From: Salinigranum rubrum
GTDB lineage: Archaea > Halobacteriota > Halobacteria > Halobacteriales > Haloferacaceae
Reading direction: 5' to 3'
Length of the DNA: 64,000 nucleotides
NCBI RefSeq assembly: GCF_002906575.1
Contig: NZ_CP026309.1
Coordinates: 1,984,001 to 2,048,000 of the forward strand
In this document: positions 9,328 through 18,291 of the stretch, in pieces
Layout: each line of letters begins with the position of its first letter
Numbering within the stretch: position 1 is the stretch's first letter
Notes under the pieces: generated by a model
The model's database searches: none
Told to the model about the DNA's origin: nothing
Seen by the model: the letters and a program-made list of their open reading frames with translations, nothing else
Made by a program: the position numbers and the translations under genes

Positions 9328-10425
9328 ATGGGGAGAGTCGTCTCGTTTCGAGGGGTCTCCGACGTGGACCTCTCCTGGAACGAGGCGACGGGGGCGATAG
9401 GTGATTCGGTTACGGTGCTCCCGGTCGTCGTCGCCGTCACGGTCCTCACCGACCTGTCGCTGTCGACGATGCTCGTCTGGTTCGGCGTCTTCCAGCTCGT
9501 CTGGGGTCTCTACTACGGCGTTCCCGTCTCCGTCGAGCCGATGAAGGCAGTCGCCGCGCTCGTCATCGCCGGGTCGATCACGGCCGGCGAACTCCTCGTC
9601 GCCGGCTTACTACTCGGCGTCGTGCTGTGTCTCGCCGGAGCGACAGGGTCGCTCACGCGACTCGGGCGGGTCGTCGGGTCGCCGGTCGTCCGCGGCATCC
9701 AACTCGGGGTCGCGCTCGTCCTGGTGCGGACTGGTGTCGACCTGAGCGTCACGAACCCCACGCTGGCGGGTCTCGCCTGTCTGATCGCGGTCGTCCTCGT
9801 CGTCGGGGGGTACTGGCGAACGAGCGCGCTCGCCGTGTTGCTCGCCGGTGGCATGGTCGCGGCGAGCACCGTCGGACTGCCGTCGCCGACCGTCCCGTCG
9901 GTCGGGATGGCGGTGCCAGTGGGGATGAGCGACCTGACGGTCCCGGCGCTCGAAGCGACGCTCGCGCAACTGGGGATGACGCTCGGCAACGCCGCGCTGG
10001 CGACGGCCGTCCTCCTCGGTGACTACTTCGACCGGGACGTCTCGCCGGACGAACTCGCGACGAGCATGGGCGTGATGAACCTCGTCGCCGTCCCGCTCGG
10101 CGCGCTTCCGATGTGCCACGGGAGCGGCGGCGTCGCCGGCAAGTACGCCTTCGGCGCGCGGACCGCGGGGGCGAACCTCCTGCTCGGCGTCGGCTACCTC
10201 GCCGTGGCGGTCCTCGCGGTCGAACTCGTGGCCGCGTATCCGGTCTCGATGCTCGGCGTCGTCTTGGTCCTCGTGGCCCTCCAACTCGGTCGGACGAGCC
10301 TCGAAGCGGCGACCGACTACCCGCTGGTGGTCGCCGTCGGTCTCTGTGGGCTCTTCTTCGACCTCGGCCTCGCGTTCGTCTGTGGCATCGCCGCCTATCA
10401 CCTGCTTCGGTGGCGGCGTGGCTGA
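9328..10425 (+). CDS. MOT1-family molybdate/sulfate transporter
   Basis: A 365-residue membrane protein with about ten hydrophobic segments. The family marker PMCHGSGGVAGKYAFGAR (near residues 258-275) matches the conserved segment of MOT1-type molybdate transporters, and a second conserved stretch GVPVSVEPMKA lies near residue 65. Predicted role: uptake of molybdate, or sulfate, across the cytoplasmic membrane. A TATA-like TTTTATC (9297-9303) precedes the start by about 28 bases, so the message is probably leaderless. No molybdenum-cofactor genes are adjacent. Confidence 0.88.
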   Translation: MGRVVSFRGVSDVDLSWNEATGAIGDSVTVLPVVVAVTVLTDLSLSTMLVWFGVFQLVWGLYYGVPVSVEPMKAVAALVIAGSITAGELLVAGLLLGVVLCLAGATGSLTRLGRVVGSPVVRGIQLGVALVLVRTGVDLSVTNPTLAGLACLIAVVLVVGGYWRTSALAVLLAGGMVAASTVGLPSPTVPSVGMAVPVGMSDLTVPALEATLAQLGMTLGNAALATAVLLGDYFDRDVSPDELATSMGVMNLVAVPLGALPMCHGSGGVAGKYAFGARTAGANLLLGVGYLAVAVLAVELVAAYPVSMLGVVLVLVALQLGRTSLEAATDYPLVVAVGLCGLFFDLGLAFVCGIAAYHLLRWRRG

Positions 10426-10459
10426 ACCGCCGGCCTGCTCTTCCGTGTCGCCCCGCCGC

Positions 10460-11635
10460 TCACGTCGCCGTACTGACGATCTTGATCACGTCGCCCTCTT
10501 CCAACTCGTAGGACTCGCTGATCCGCCGGTTCGACCGGGCGTCGACGGCGTGGAGGTAGCCGTCGCCGATGTCGGAGTGGACGGCGTACGCGAGGTCCTT
10601 CGGCGTCGACCCCCGCGGTACCAAGAAGGCGTCGGGGAGGGTCTCGCCCTGCCCGTCGGTCCACTTCGACTCGTTCTGCACGGGGTAGACGGTGATGTGG
10701 TCGAGCAGGTCGTAGACGGCGGTGTCGATGGCCTGCTGGACGCCCGTCCCGCCGTACTCGGCCATGACCTCACGTATCTGTTCGAGTCCGTTTCGCTGCC
10801 CGCCGGTGAGGTCGCCGACGATGGTGAACTCCTCGTCGCCGGGGTCGTACTCGACGATACCCGCCTCCGCGCCTCGCCTGAGCGCGAGTTCGCCGTCGGC
10901 GGTCGCCACGACCGAGAGCGTCTCGTGCTCGGCGATGCGCCGGAGGTTTTCGGACGGTGCGATGTCGGCCTTGTTCGCCACGAGGACGAGCGGCTTGGTC
11001 CGCTCGCGGATCTCTCGGGCGAGCGCCTCTCGCTCCGCGTCGGTCCACTGGATGGGGTCGGTCGGGTAATCGAGCGTCCGGAGCGCGGCGGCGACGTCGT
11101 ACTCCGACGCGCCGAACCCGGTGAGGAGGTCGGCGAGCGCCTCGTCGATGTCGAAGTCGGGCGACCGGGACTTCCGCTCGACCCCCTCCCAGTTGCGGTC
11201 GATGATGCCGGCCAGCCACTGGTCCATCTCCTCCCTGATGAAGTCCACTTCCGCTATGGGGTCGTACGCCCCCACCTCGACGGGTTCGCCCTCCTCGTTC
11301 GTGCCGCCGGAGGCGTCGACGACGTTGAGGATGGCGTCGGCGTTCGTGAGTTCGTCGAGGAACTGATTACCCAGCCCTCGCCCCTCGTGCGCCCCGGGGA
11401 CGAGCCCCGCGACGTCGACCAGTTCGACGGCCACGTACCGTTTGCCGTCCTCGCAGTTGCCACACCGCTCGTCGCGGTCGAGACACGGACAGCGCGCCCG
11501 GGCGTAGGTGATGCCCCGGTTCGCGTCGATGGTCGTGAAGGGGTAGTTGGCGACGTCGACGTCGGCCATCGTGGCCGCCGTGTAGAACGTGGACTTGCCC
11601 GCGTTGGGCTTCCCAGCGAGCGCGAGAGAGAGCAT
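10460..11635 (-). CDS. ychF: YchF/OLA1-type redox-regulated ATPase
   Basis: A 391-residue OBG-family P-loop NTPase. G1 GKPNAGKST is near residue 8, the switch region DVAGLVPGAHEGRGLGNQF is conserved, VANKAD is the G4 motif, and a C-terminal TGS domain (YELEEGDVIKIVS) closes the protein. The archaeal form carries a Cys-rich insert (CPCLDRDERCGNC near 50-62). YchF proteins bind ribosomes and hydrolyse ATP rather than GTP. The start at 11635 is fixed by the G1 motif, although the open frame runs further upstream. It is a single gene in this neighbourhood. Confidence 0.93.
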   Translation of the reverse strand: MLSLALAGKPNAGKSTFYTAATMADVDVANYPFTTIDANRGITYARARCPCLDRDERCGNCEDGKRYVAVELVDVAGLVPGAHEGRGLGNQFLDELTNADAILNVVDASGGTNEEGEPVEVGAYDPIAEVDFIREEMDQWLAGIIDRNWEGVERKSRSPDFDIDEALADLLTGFGASEYDVAAALRTLDYPTDPIQWTDAEREALAREIRERTKPLVLVANKADIAPSENLRRIAEHETLSVVATADGELALRRGAEAGIVEYDPGDEEFTIVGDLTGGQRNGLEQIREVMAEYGGTGVQQAIDTAVYDLLDHITVYPVQNESKWTDGQGETLPDAFLVPRGSTPKDLAYAVHSDIGDGYLHAVDARSNRRISESYELEEGDVIKIVSTAT

Positions 11636-11726
11636 ATCCCCTTCCTCGCACGTACCGAAAGAGTGCCTTTCGGTCGTCGTGGAGTGCGCGCGGTCGTGAG
11701 TGCCGGCCGTCGCCGGCCCGCGACCG

Positions 11727-12788
11727 TCACTCGTCGGGTCGGTCCCGCTCCCCGTCGGCGTCGTCAGCGGTCGACTCCGACTCCGGTTCCGATTCGGCCG
11801 TCGACGCCTCTGACTCCGACGCCTCGACGGGTTCGGCCGCCGGCGGCGCGTCCTCGACGACCTTCTCTTCCCGCCGGAAGGGCCACCACCCGCGCCGCCA
11901 CGCGAGGGCACCGCCGACGAGGCCGATGGGCGTCGCGAGGACGATGAGGTACGGAAGGACGTACCCGAGGACGACGACGCCGGCACGCAGGGCGACGACG
12001 ACACCGTTCACCGATTCGAGGAACGCGCCGACGAAGCCGATGTCGTACCACTTCTCGTCGACGCCGAGGCGGTCGGGCCGTTCCTCCCGGATGTCGACGG
12101 TGATGGTCGAGTACGCCACCCGGCGTTCGAGCGCCTGCTTCCGCGCCTCCAGTCGCTCGATTTCCGTCTGTACTTCCGAGAGTCGGCGCTCGACCTGGAG
12201 GATTGACTCGGTGTCGTTCGCCTGCTCGTACAGCGTCCGGAGGCGGTCGCGCTGGGCGCGGAGGTTGTTCAGTCGCGCCTCGATGTCGACCAACTGTTCG
12301 GTGACGTCCTCGGTCGAGGTCGACGACTCGATGACTTCACCCTCCTCTTGGACGTCGTTGAACGTCTCGCTGAACCGCTCGTTCGGGATCCGGAGGACGA
12401 CGGTCCCCATCAGGTACGTCCGCTCGCCGACGCGGCGCTGTTGTTGTTGGGTGTCGGAGACGAAGCCGCCGCGCGACTCGACCAGTTGGGTGAGGTTCCG
12501 CTCGGCCCGCTCGAAGTCCGTCACTTCGAGAGTCACGTGTCCGGTCCGGATGAGCGCGCGCGAGTCGATGGACTGCATCGACGAGGCGTCGTCACCCGAC
12601 CCGCCCGATTCGGCGGCCATCTCGGTGGCCTGCGCCGTCGCTTCCGCGTCGTACTCCGCACCGGTGCTGGCTGCGCCGCCGTCACCGCCACCAGACCCAC
12701 CGCTCTGTGCTGCCCCGTTACAGCCCGCGAAGACGGCCATAAGCACCACGAGGACCGTCACGACCGTGTGTCGCCGGCGTCGGTTCAT
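11727..12788 (-). CDS. DUF4349 lipoprotein
   Basis: A 353-residue envelope protein. The start at 12788 gives a basic N-region, a hydrophobic core and a lipobox-like VFAGCNG, suggesting lipid anchoring. A Gly/Ser-rich linker follows, then a DUF4349 domain (RTGHVTLEVTDFERAERN), a long coiled coil (about residues 165-225, ARLNNLRAQRDRLRTLY), a C-terminal membrane segment (AGVVVLGYVLPYLIVLATP) and a very acidic tail. The function of DUF4349 is unknown; its position is compatible with an envelope or stress role. No operon partner. Confidence 0.8.
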   Translation of the reverse strand: MNRRRRHTVVTVLVVLMAVFAGCNGAAQSGGSGGGDGGAASTGAEYDAEATAQATEMAAESGGSGDDASSMQSIDSRALIRTGHVTLEVTDFERAERNLTQLVESRGGFVSDTQQQQRRVGERTYLMGTVVLRIPNERFSETFNDVQEEGEVIESSTSTEDVTEQLVDIEARLNNLRAQRDRLRTLYEQANDTESILQVERRLSEVQTEIERLEARKQALERRVAYSTITVDIREERPDRLGVDEKWYDIGFVGAFLESVNGVVVALRAGVVVLGYVLPYLIVLATPIGLVGGALAWRRGWWPFRREEKVVEDAPPAAEPVEASESEASTAESEPESESTADDADGERDRPDE

Positions 12789-12858
12789 GTCCGTGCGAAC
12801 GACAAGGAGCACAAAAACTCTTGGCTAGAGACAAAAGGGGGTTTCACTCATCGCCGCC

Positions 12859-14355
12859 TCACCGCTCCCGTTCGGCGGCCGCACCGTCCGCCGGCGCGAC
12901 GTGGTCGACGCCACGCACCTCGAATCGAGCGCCGCCGCTCCTGCTCTCGCCGGCCGAGACGGTCCATCCGTGTGCCTCCGCGACCCCCTGAACGATGCCG
13001 AGGCCGAAGCCGACACCCCCCTCGTCCGTCGTGTATCCCCAGTCGAAGGCCCGGTCGCGCTCTTCGGGTGCGAGGCCCGGGCCGTCGTCGGAGACGGCGA
13101 ACCCGGGGACGTCGCCGTCGAACCACTCGACGCGAACGGTCGCCTCGTCGCCCCTGTCCGTCTTCCCGTGCGTGACGGCGTTCGAGAGGAGGTTCTCGAG
13201 CAGTCTTCGGAGCGCGCTCTCGTCGGCGCGGACGGTGACGTCCTCGCCCGCGTCGACGACGAGGTCCGTCCCGCGGCTGTCGATGAGGGTCCACACACTC
13301 CGTACCGTCTCGACGAACGCGACGTCGGCGGGATCGTCGACCGCGTCCGGTTGCCGGGCCAGCGTCAGGACGTTGTCGATGATGTCGGTCATCTGCCGAC
13401 ACGCCCGCGAGATGCGCTCGGCGTTCTGGTCGACGGTCGCCTCGTCACCCTCGTGTGCGGCCTCGCGGAGCAACACGAGCGACCCCTCGACGACGTTCAC
13501 CGGCGTCCGAAGGTCGTGACTCACGATGCTCGCGAAGCGGTCGAGCCGCCGGTTCTGCCGTTCGAGGCGGGCCCGCTGTGCGTGTTCGGTGGTGACGTCT
13601 TGGGTGAGCGCCATGCCGGCGACGACCGCGCCGGCCCGGTCGCGGACGGGAACCGTGTGACCGCGGAAGGTGCGACCCGCGTAGGTGAACTCGAAATCGG
13701 AGTGTTCGCCGTCGAGCGCCGCCCGGTACAGCGCGCCGTACCGTTCGACAAAGGCGGGCGAGTGTGCGTCTTCGAACCGCTCGCCCTCCAGGTGGTCCCG
13801 GTCGAGCGGGAGGTCGTCGAACACGGTCCCCCCGACGACGAGATACCGGAGTTCCCGGTCGTACAGCGCGACCGCGCCGTTCGGCAGGTTCTCCGCGAGC
13901 ATTCGGTACCGGCGGTCGACGTCGTGCCCCTGTCCTCGGTCGGAATCGACCCGTTCGAGCGCCGTCCGGACTGCCTCCTCCAGTGACTCGTCCGCGGGAC
14001 AGTAGCCGGTGATTCCGGCGGCGACGGCCCGGGCCGCCAGTCGCTCGCTCCCCTCGGTCCCGGGAGCGAAGACGGTCGCGACCCCGTGGGTGTGTTCGTC
14101 GACCCGCCGGAGGAAGCCGAGGCCGTCGTCGCCGGTATCGTCGCCATCGGCGTCTCCGTCGTCTCCCCGTCCCGACAGGACGCCGCCCACGACACAGTCG
14201 GGATACCACGAGTCGGCGAGAGTGTCGTCGAGGAGAGCGCACGCTTCCGCGGCCGTTGCGACGCGTCGAACATCGAATTCCCCCGGGCTCTCCCCGACAT
14301 CGGCGTCGACCCCCACCCAGAGGACGCGCGTGTCTACCTCCCCCCGCACGTTCAT
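12859..14355 (-). CDS. PAS-containing histidine kinase with degenerate receiver-like N-terminus
   Basis: A 498-residue cytoplasmic sensor kinase. The first 140 residues look like a receiver fold, but the phospho-Asp position reads CVVGGV, so it is probably a pseudo-receiver. A PAS domain lies at about 160-275 (GAVALYDRELRYLVVGG). The H-box is IVSHDLRTPVNVV, the N-box LLENLLSNAVTHGK, and the G-boxes SDDGPGLAPEERDRAF and GVGFGLGIVQGVAEAHGW. It should autophosphorylate on the H-box His; no cognate regulator is adjacent. The start at 14355 follows an AT-rich leader (about 14375-14400). Confidence 0.88.
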   Translation of the reverse strand: MNVRGEVDTRVLWVGVDADVGESPGEFDVRRVATAAEACALLDDTLADSWYPDCVVGGVLSGRGDDGDADGDDTGDDGLGFLRRVDEHTHGVATVFAPGTEGSERLAARAVAAGITGYCPADESLEEAVRTALERVDSDRGQGHDVDRRYRMLAENLPNGAVALYDRELRYLVVGGTVFDDLPLDRDHLEGERFEDAHSPAFVERYGALYRAALDGEHSDFEFTYAGRTFRGHTVPVRDRAGAVVAGMALTQDVTTEHAQRARLERQNRRLDRFASIVSHDLRTPVNVVEGSLVLLREAAHEGDEATVDQNAERISRACRQMTDIIDNVLTLARQPDAVDDPADVAFVETVRSVWTLIDSRGTDLVVDAGEDVTVRADESALRRLLENLLSNAVTHGKTDRGDEATVRVEWFDGDVPGFAVSDDGPGLAPEERDRAFDWGYTTDEGGVGFGLGIVQGVAEAHGWTVSAGESRSGGARFEVRGVDHVAPADGAAAERER

Positions 14356-14464
14356 ACGCCCAAGAGTGAAACTATCGCAATAAAGTTTGTCTGACAAATG
14401 ATAACTATCCGAGACGTTCGGTCGAGGGGCACAGCGCACGACCGGTTCGCTCCGTCGCGGTGTC

Positions 14465-15322
14465 TCACTCCGCGTCGCGGGAGGTGTCGTCGCGGCGGAT
14501 GTGCATCTCGCCGCGGGCGCGGACGGTGCCGTCGACCGTCGCGCGCTCGTGGAGAGCGAGGTCGCCACAGGAGACGTCGCCGAGGACGCGCGCACCCTCT
14601 TCGATGGTCACGTGACCGCCGCGGGTCGTGACGTCGCCGTGGATCCGGGTCTCGGAGCCGACGGTGATGTCGCCCTTCGCGCGGAGGCTGCCGAACACGT
14701 TGTTGCCCGACCCCATCTCGATGCTCGCGGCGCGGATATTCCCATGTAAGCGGCAGTCGGAGCCGACGTGTGCGGGCGTGGAGACGCGCCAGGCGTCGTC
14801 GGAGACGTCGGCGCCGCGGGGGATGACCAGTGGGGTCTGGCCTCCATCGGACGAGAGCGCCTGCGCCATCTCGTCGGCGGCGTCCTTCTCGCCGATTCGA
14901 AGTAACTGCGAGAGGACGATGAAGTAGAAGACGAGCGTCGGCATGGGGTTCCGAATAACGATCCAGCCGCTCGCTTCGAACCCCTCGTCGATGTCGACGT
15001 CGTCGCCGATGTCCAGGTCGCCCGAGACCATCAGGCGGCCCTCGATGTGGACACGTTCTCCTAGATAGGCGTCCTCGCCGACGAGCACGTTTCCGGCCAC
15101 CTGACACCAGACGTCGAGACGGCAGTCGCCGTCGGCCTCGATGTCGCCGCCGAAGCGGACGCGCTCGCCCGCCATCACGTTCCGGCCGCGGACCCCGAAC
15201 TCCACGGAACTCTGCCCGCCGACGAGCACGTCACGGTCGGTGACGAGGTCGTGCTCCTCGACGGTCGTTCCGTCGGGGATCTCGAGGGCGTCGAGCGGGT
15301 CGGTTCCGAGTGACACGGGCAC
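14465..15322 (-). CDS. bactofilin-like polymer-forming protein
   Basis: A 285-residue protein made almost wholly of short beta-helix rungs with repeating Gly/Asp turns (for example VRFGGDIEADGDCRLDVW, then GNIRAASIEMGSGNNVFGSL), as in bactofilins, which self-assemble into filaments. Two beta-helical blocks (about 10-125 and 170-275) are separated by a hydrophobic stretch TLVFYFIVLSQLLRI (near 128-142) that could touch the membrane. The acidic composition is typical of haloarchaea. A cytoskeletal or surface-scaffold role is inferred from the fold only. Single gene. Confidence 0.75.
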   Translation of the reverse strand: MPVSLGTDPLDALEIPDGTTVEEHDLVTDRDVLVGGQSSVEFGVRGRNVMAGERVRFGGDIEADGDCRLDVWCQVAGNVLVGEDAYLGERVHIEGRLMVSGDLDIGDDVDIDEGFEASGWIVIRNPMPTLVFYFIVLSQLLRIGEKDAADEMAQALSSDGGQTPLVIPRGADVSDDAWRVSTPAHVGSDCRLHGNIRAASIEMGSGNNVFGSLRAKGDITVGSETRIHGDVTTRGGHVTIEEGARVLGDVSCGDLALHERATVDGTVRARGEMHIRRDDTSRDAE

Positions 15323-15442
15323 AGACGTTCATGGCACGTCACGAGTAATATACTCTCGTGCGACGCGCGTCAGACGGCTACGTGTCGACAGCGTTGAAAC
15401 GGCCCACAGGACGGCCGTCCGAACACGAACGGTCGGGGCGTC

Positions 15443-16806
15443 TCACCGGGTGACGTTCAGTCCGCGCTCGATGTCCGTCGTGTAGTCGTCGTCCTCCTCG
15501 ACGTGGGTTCCGTTGTCCCGCAGCGTGTTCGTGGCGACGACGCCGTCGGCACCCGAGCGCACCAGGATGCCGGTCCCCGTCTCGCTGACCGTGTTCCCCG
15601 TGACGGAGAAGCCGAACGGCCGCTTCGTCTCGCGTGCCCCCTGATTCCCCTCGTCGGCGGGGACCGTCCGCACGAGGACGCCCACCGGACAGTTGTCGAC
15701 CTGGTTGCCGGAGACGGTGACGTCGTACGTGAGCGCCTCCTGCGTCCCTTTCACCTCGTCGCGGAGGTGGGTCTCCTTGTACTCGAGTTCGATACCCGCC
15801 TCGCCGCCGGGGTCGGGAGCGAACTCGTCGAGGTTCCGGCAGACGTTCCCGACGATAGCTCCCTTCTGTGACGGCGAGCACGCGATGAGGCTGTGTCCGC
15901 CGTCGAAGACGACGTTGCCGGTGACGAGGAAGCCGTTCGTGTTGTACGGGGCGATGTTGTTGAACTTCATCCCGGAGACCCGGTTCCGCGCGATGACGAC
16001 GTTGCGCGACTGCCGCAGGTCCTTGTCGCTCCCGGCGGGCGCGCCGCGGGTGGTGATGCCGTACCAGTTCGGGTCGACGACTTCGTTGCCGACGACGCTC
16101 ACGTTCGTACACCGGGTCACCGACAGCGCCATCTGGAACCCGTTGACGGTCCGGTTGTTGGCGATGAGGACGCCGCGACACCCGTCCGCCTGAACCGCCT
16201 GGTTGCCCCGCTGGGTCCCGCCGGCGTCGAACTCGACGTTCGTGACGGCCACGTTGTCGCCGCGGAGCCGGACGATATCGTGCCCCGCCGGGACCCGAGC
16301 GTCCTGCTCCTCGGTCGGGAGGACGGTTTCGACGGTCCCGGTCTGGGAGGCGACGAACCGGGTTCCCCCCACGCCCGTCAGGGTGGTGTCGCTTCCCATG
16401 GTCGCTGGCGCGCCGAACTGGAACGTGCTCGCGCCCGCGACGACGGTCCCGCCGCCGGTGAGGTCGTCGAAGGCGTACTGGAACGCCTCGTCGGCCGTCC
16501 CGTCGGTGCTGAACGCCACCTCACCGGCCCCCGCGTCGACGACGACGTACGTGTCGCCAGCGACCCCGCGCCCCTCGGCGGCCGTGCTGTTCCCCTGCGA
16601 CTGCGTGGCTGCCGACCCGCCGCCCGCTCGTTTGAGGACGAAGTAGACGGACCCGCCCCCCGAGAGGACCGGAGGGGGACTGACCTGTGCGGCCCCGCCG
16701 AACCAGCCGAACCCGGCGGCCGCGCCGAGTCCCCCATGAACGACCGACGTGTCGATTCCCAGTTAGTGGCGCTTCCACCGGCGTCACCCGTACGTTCGTG
16801 CGACAT
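15443..16806 (-). CDS. Tat-exported right-handed beta-helix protein (frameshift in sequence)
   Basis: The corrected gene encodes about 454 residues. The N-terminus from 16806 has a twin-arginine signal (STRRSFMG), but the frame is lost right after it at a C5 run (16731-16735); one added base continues into GLGAAAGFGWFGG and joins the long downstream frame. The mature part is a parallel beta-helix of the pectate-lyase/NosD type, with rungs such as NVSVVGNEVVDPNWYGI and FSVTGNTVSETGTGILVR. The protein is predicted to be secreted, possibly as a polysaccharide-binding or degrading surface protein; no catalytic residues could be assigned. Without the correction the gene would lack its export signal. 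Confidence 0.75.
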
Positions 16807-16954
16807 CGGGCGTTTCTCTCGAAGGCGCTCACAAATCCGTTTATAATAGTCGAACATCGAACACATATCCGTCCGTATCGGTCATACCAGTCTCCGGGGG
16901 AACGTAGCGTCCCCGAGCGCCTCGTAGAAGGAACGTCGTGACGGGTGCCGTGCG

Positions 16955-16962
16955 TTTATATA
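16955..16962 (+). promoter_or_regulatory. TATA box of the 16985 gene
   Basis: TTTATATA lies 23-30 bases before the ATG at 16985, the classic archaeal spacing for a leaderless transcript. Confidence 0.65.
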
Positions 16963-16984
16963 CTCCCGAGAGGTACCTCCCTCC

Positions 16985-17185
16985 ATGACCGCCCTCTCGT
17001 TCGACGAACACGGTGTCGACGTCGTCTACCAGGGAACCGATTTTCGGCTCGAACGGGACCTCATCGAGGAGGCCATCGGCAAATCCTACCCGAACGTGAC
17101 CGACCACGAGGTGCTGAAGATCGTCGAGAAGAACCCGCACCTGTCGGGCGAACCCCGCCGCATCCAGGACATCCTGCGGACGTAG
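16985..17185 (+). CDS. small conserved haloarchaeal protein (DUF5800-like)
   Basis: A 66-residue soluble protein beginning MTALSFDEHGVDVVYQGTDF and ending in a basic helix (GEPRRIQDILRT). It resembles the haloarchaeal DUF5800 family as I remember it; function unknown. A strong TATA box directly upstream supports expression. It is followed 24 bases later by the convergent end of the glycosyltransferase gene. Confidence 0.75.
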   Translation: MTALSFDEHGVDVVYQGTDFRLERDLIEEAIGKSYPNVTDHEVLKIVEKNPHLSGEPRRIQDILRT

Positions 17186-17209
17186 TCGAATTCCGCCTCG
17201 AATTCGACG

Positions 17210-17932
17210 TCAGACCGACCGACCCGACGCCCGCGACACGCCCGAAGAGAGCTGTCGCAGGCGCTCCTCGGCGGCGACGCGGACGATAGAGCCCGCGATC
17301 TCCGCCCCACCCGAGAGCGGGTCGAGCGTGGTCTCGCCGCGGCGTTCGCGGTACTCGATTTTTATCTCTTTCACCCGGTAGCCGCGCATCACCGGTCTGA
17401 GGAGCAGTTCCGCGGAGAGCCCCGTGTTCTCCGTCCACGTCACCTCGTCGATGACCTCCTTTCGGTAGGCGCGCATGCCGGTCGTCGTGTCGCTGAGGCG
17501 ACGCCCGGCCAGCAGCGACGCGCCGAGCGCGAACGCCTGGTTCCCCAGTCTGTTGAACCGCGGCATCGTCTCCGCGCCCCGCGAGAGTCGGTCGCCGGAG
17601 ACGACGTCGTACCCCTCGTTGATGGCGTCGAGGAAGTCCGGCAGTCGCTCCATGGGATAGGTGTCGTCGCAGTCGGTGGTGACGACGACCGGTCGGTCCG
17701 GGGCCAAGACCGCCTCGCGGACCGCCACGCCGTACCCCTGTGGCTCCTGTTCGATGACGCGAGCGCCGTGCTCGCGGGCGACATCCGGCGTCCGGTCGGA
17801 AGAGCCGTCGACGCAGACGACCGCCGCCCGCCCGTCGGTCACCGCCTCGATGTCGGTGAGGACGTGTTCGATTGCCTCTGCTTCGTTGTAGGTGCCCATC
17901 ACGACGGCGACGTCGTCGAAGGTGTAGGTCAT
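17210..17932 (-). CDS. family 2 glycosyltransferase (dolichyl-phosphate sugar synthase-like)
   Basis: A 240-residue GT-A fold enzyme. The nucleotide-binding start VVMGTYNEAEAIEHVL, the CVDGSSDRT loop, and the metal-binding TTDCDDTYPMERLPDF (DXD-like) are all visible. The length and the absence of C-terminal membrane helices match DPM1-type enzymes that load a sugar onto dolichyl phosphate at the cytoplasmic face for protein glycosylation. Substrate sugar not determined. The start at 17932 is the natural one. Single gene, convergent with the DUF5800-like gene. Confidence 0.87.
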   Translation of the reverse strand: MTYTFDDVAVVMGTYNEAEAIEHVLTDIEAVTDGRAAVVCVDGSSDRTPDVAREHGARVIEQEPQGYGVAVREAVLAPDRPVVVTTDCDDTYPMERLPDFLDAINEGYDVVSGDRLSRGAETMPRFNRLGNQAFALGASLLAGRRLSDTTTGMRAYRKEVIDEVTWTENTGLSAELLLRPVMRGYRVKEIKIEYRERRGETTLDPLSGGAEIAGSIVRVAAEERLRQLSSGVSRASGRSV

Positions 17933-18008
17933 TACCCCTCGGTTGCGTGGGGAGTGATTTGAAGGTTTAGGTTCGCCGAAACCAAGCCGGAACGCCTACT
18001 CCCCCCAC

Positions 18009-18260
18009 TCAGGCCGACGTCTCCGTCCCGGCGGTGAGGTCGGTCGCCCGACGGAAACCGAGGTACAGGAGCACGCCCCCCGCGAGGCCCGTCGCCACGA
18101 AGTCGAGCGGCCAGTGCCACGGGAAACGCGGCGGCGGGTCGCGGACGCTCCCGGGGAGCGCCCACAGCACCGGGATGTACCAGTAGAGGTACGCCACGAG
18201 GTAGAACCCGCCGATGATGAGCCAGAGCCACTCGGTCCGTTCGAGCCACGCGCGAAACAT
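18009..18260 (-). CDS. small two-helix membrane protein
   Basis: An 83-residue protein starting at 18260 with two membrane segments (WLWLIIGGFYLVAYLYWYI and FVATGLAGGVLLYLGF) separated by a Pro-rich loop (RDPPPRFPWHWP). No family recognised. A longer open frame in this phase continues upstream but there it only shadows the gene at 18292. Thirty-one bases separate it from that gene on the same strand, so co-transcription is possible. Confidence 0.65.
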   Translation of the reverse strand: MFRAWLERTEWLWLIIGGFYLVAYLYWYIPVLWALPGSVRDPPPRFPWHWPLDFVATGLAGGVLLYLGFRRATDLTAGTETSA

Positions 18261-18291
18261 ATGAACGAGATGACACTGTGTCGTCGTAAGT

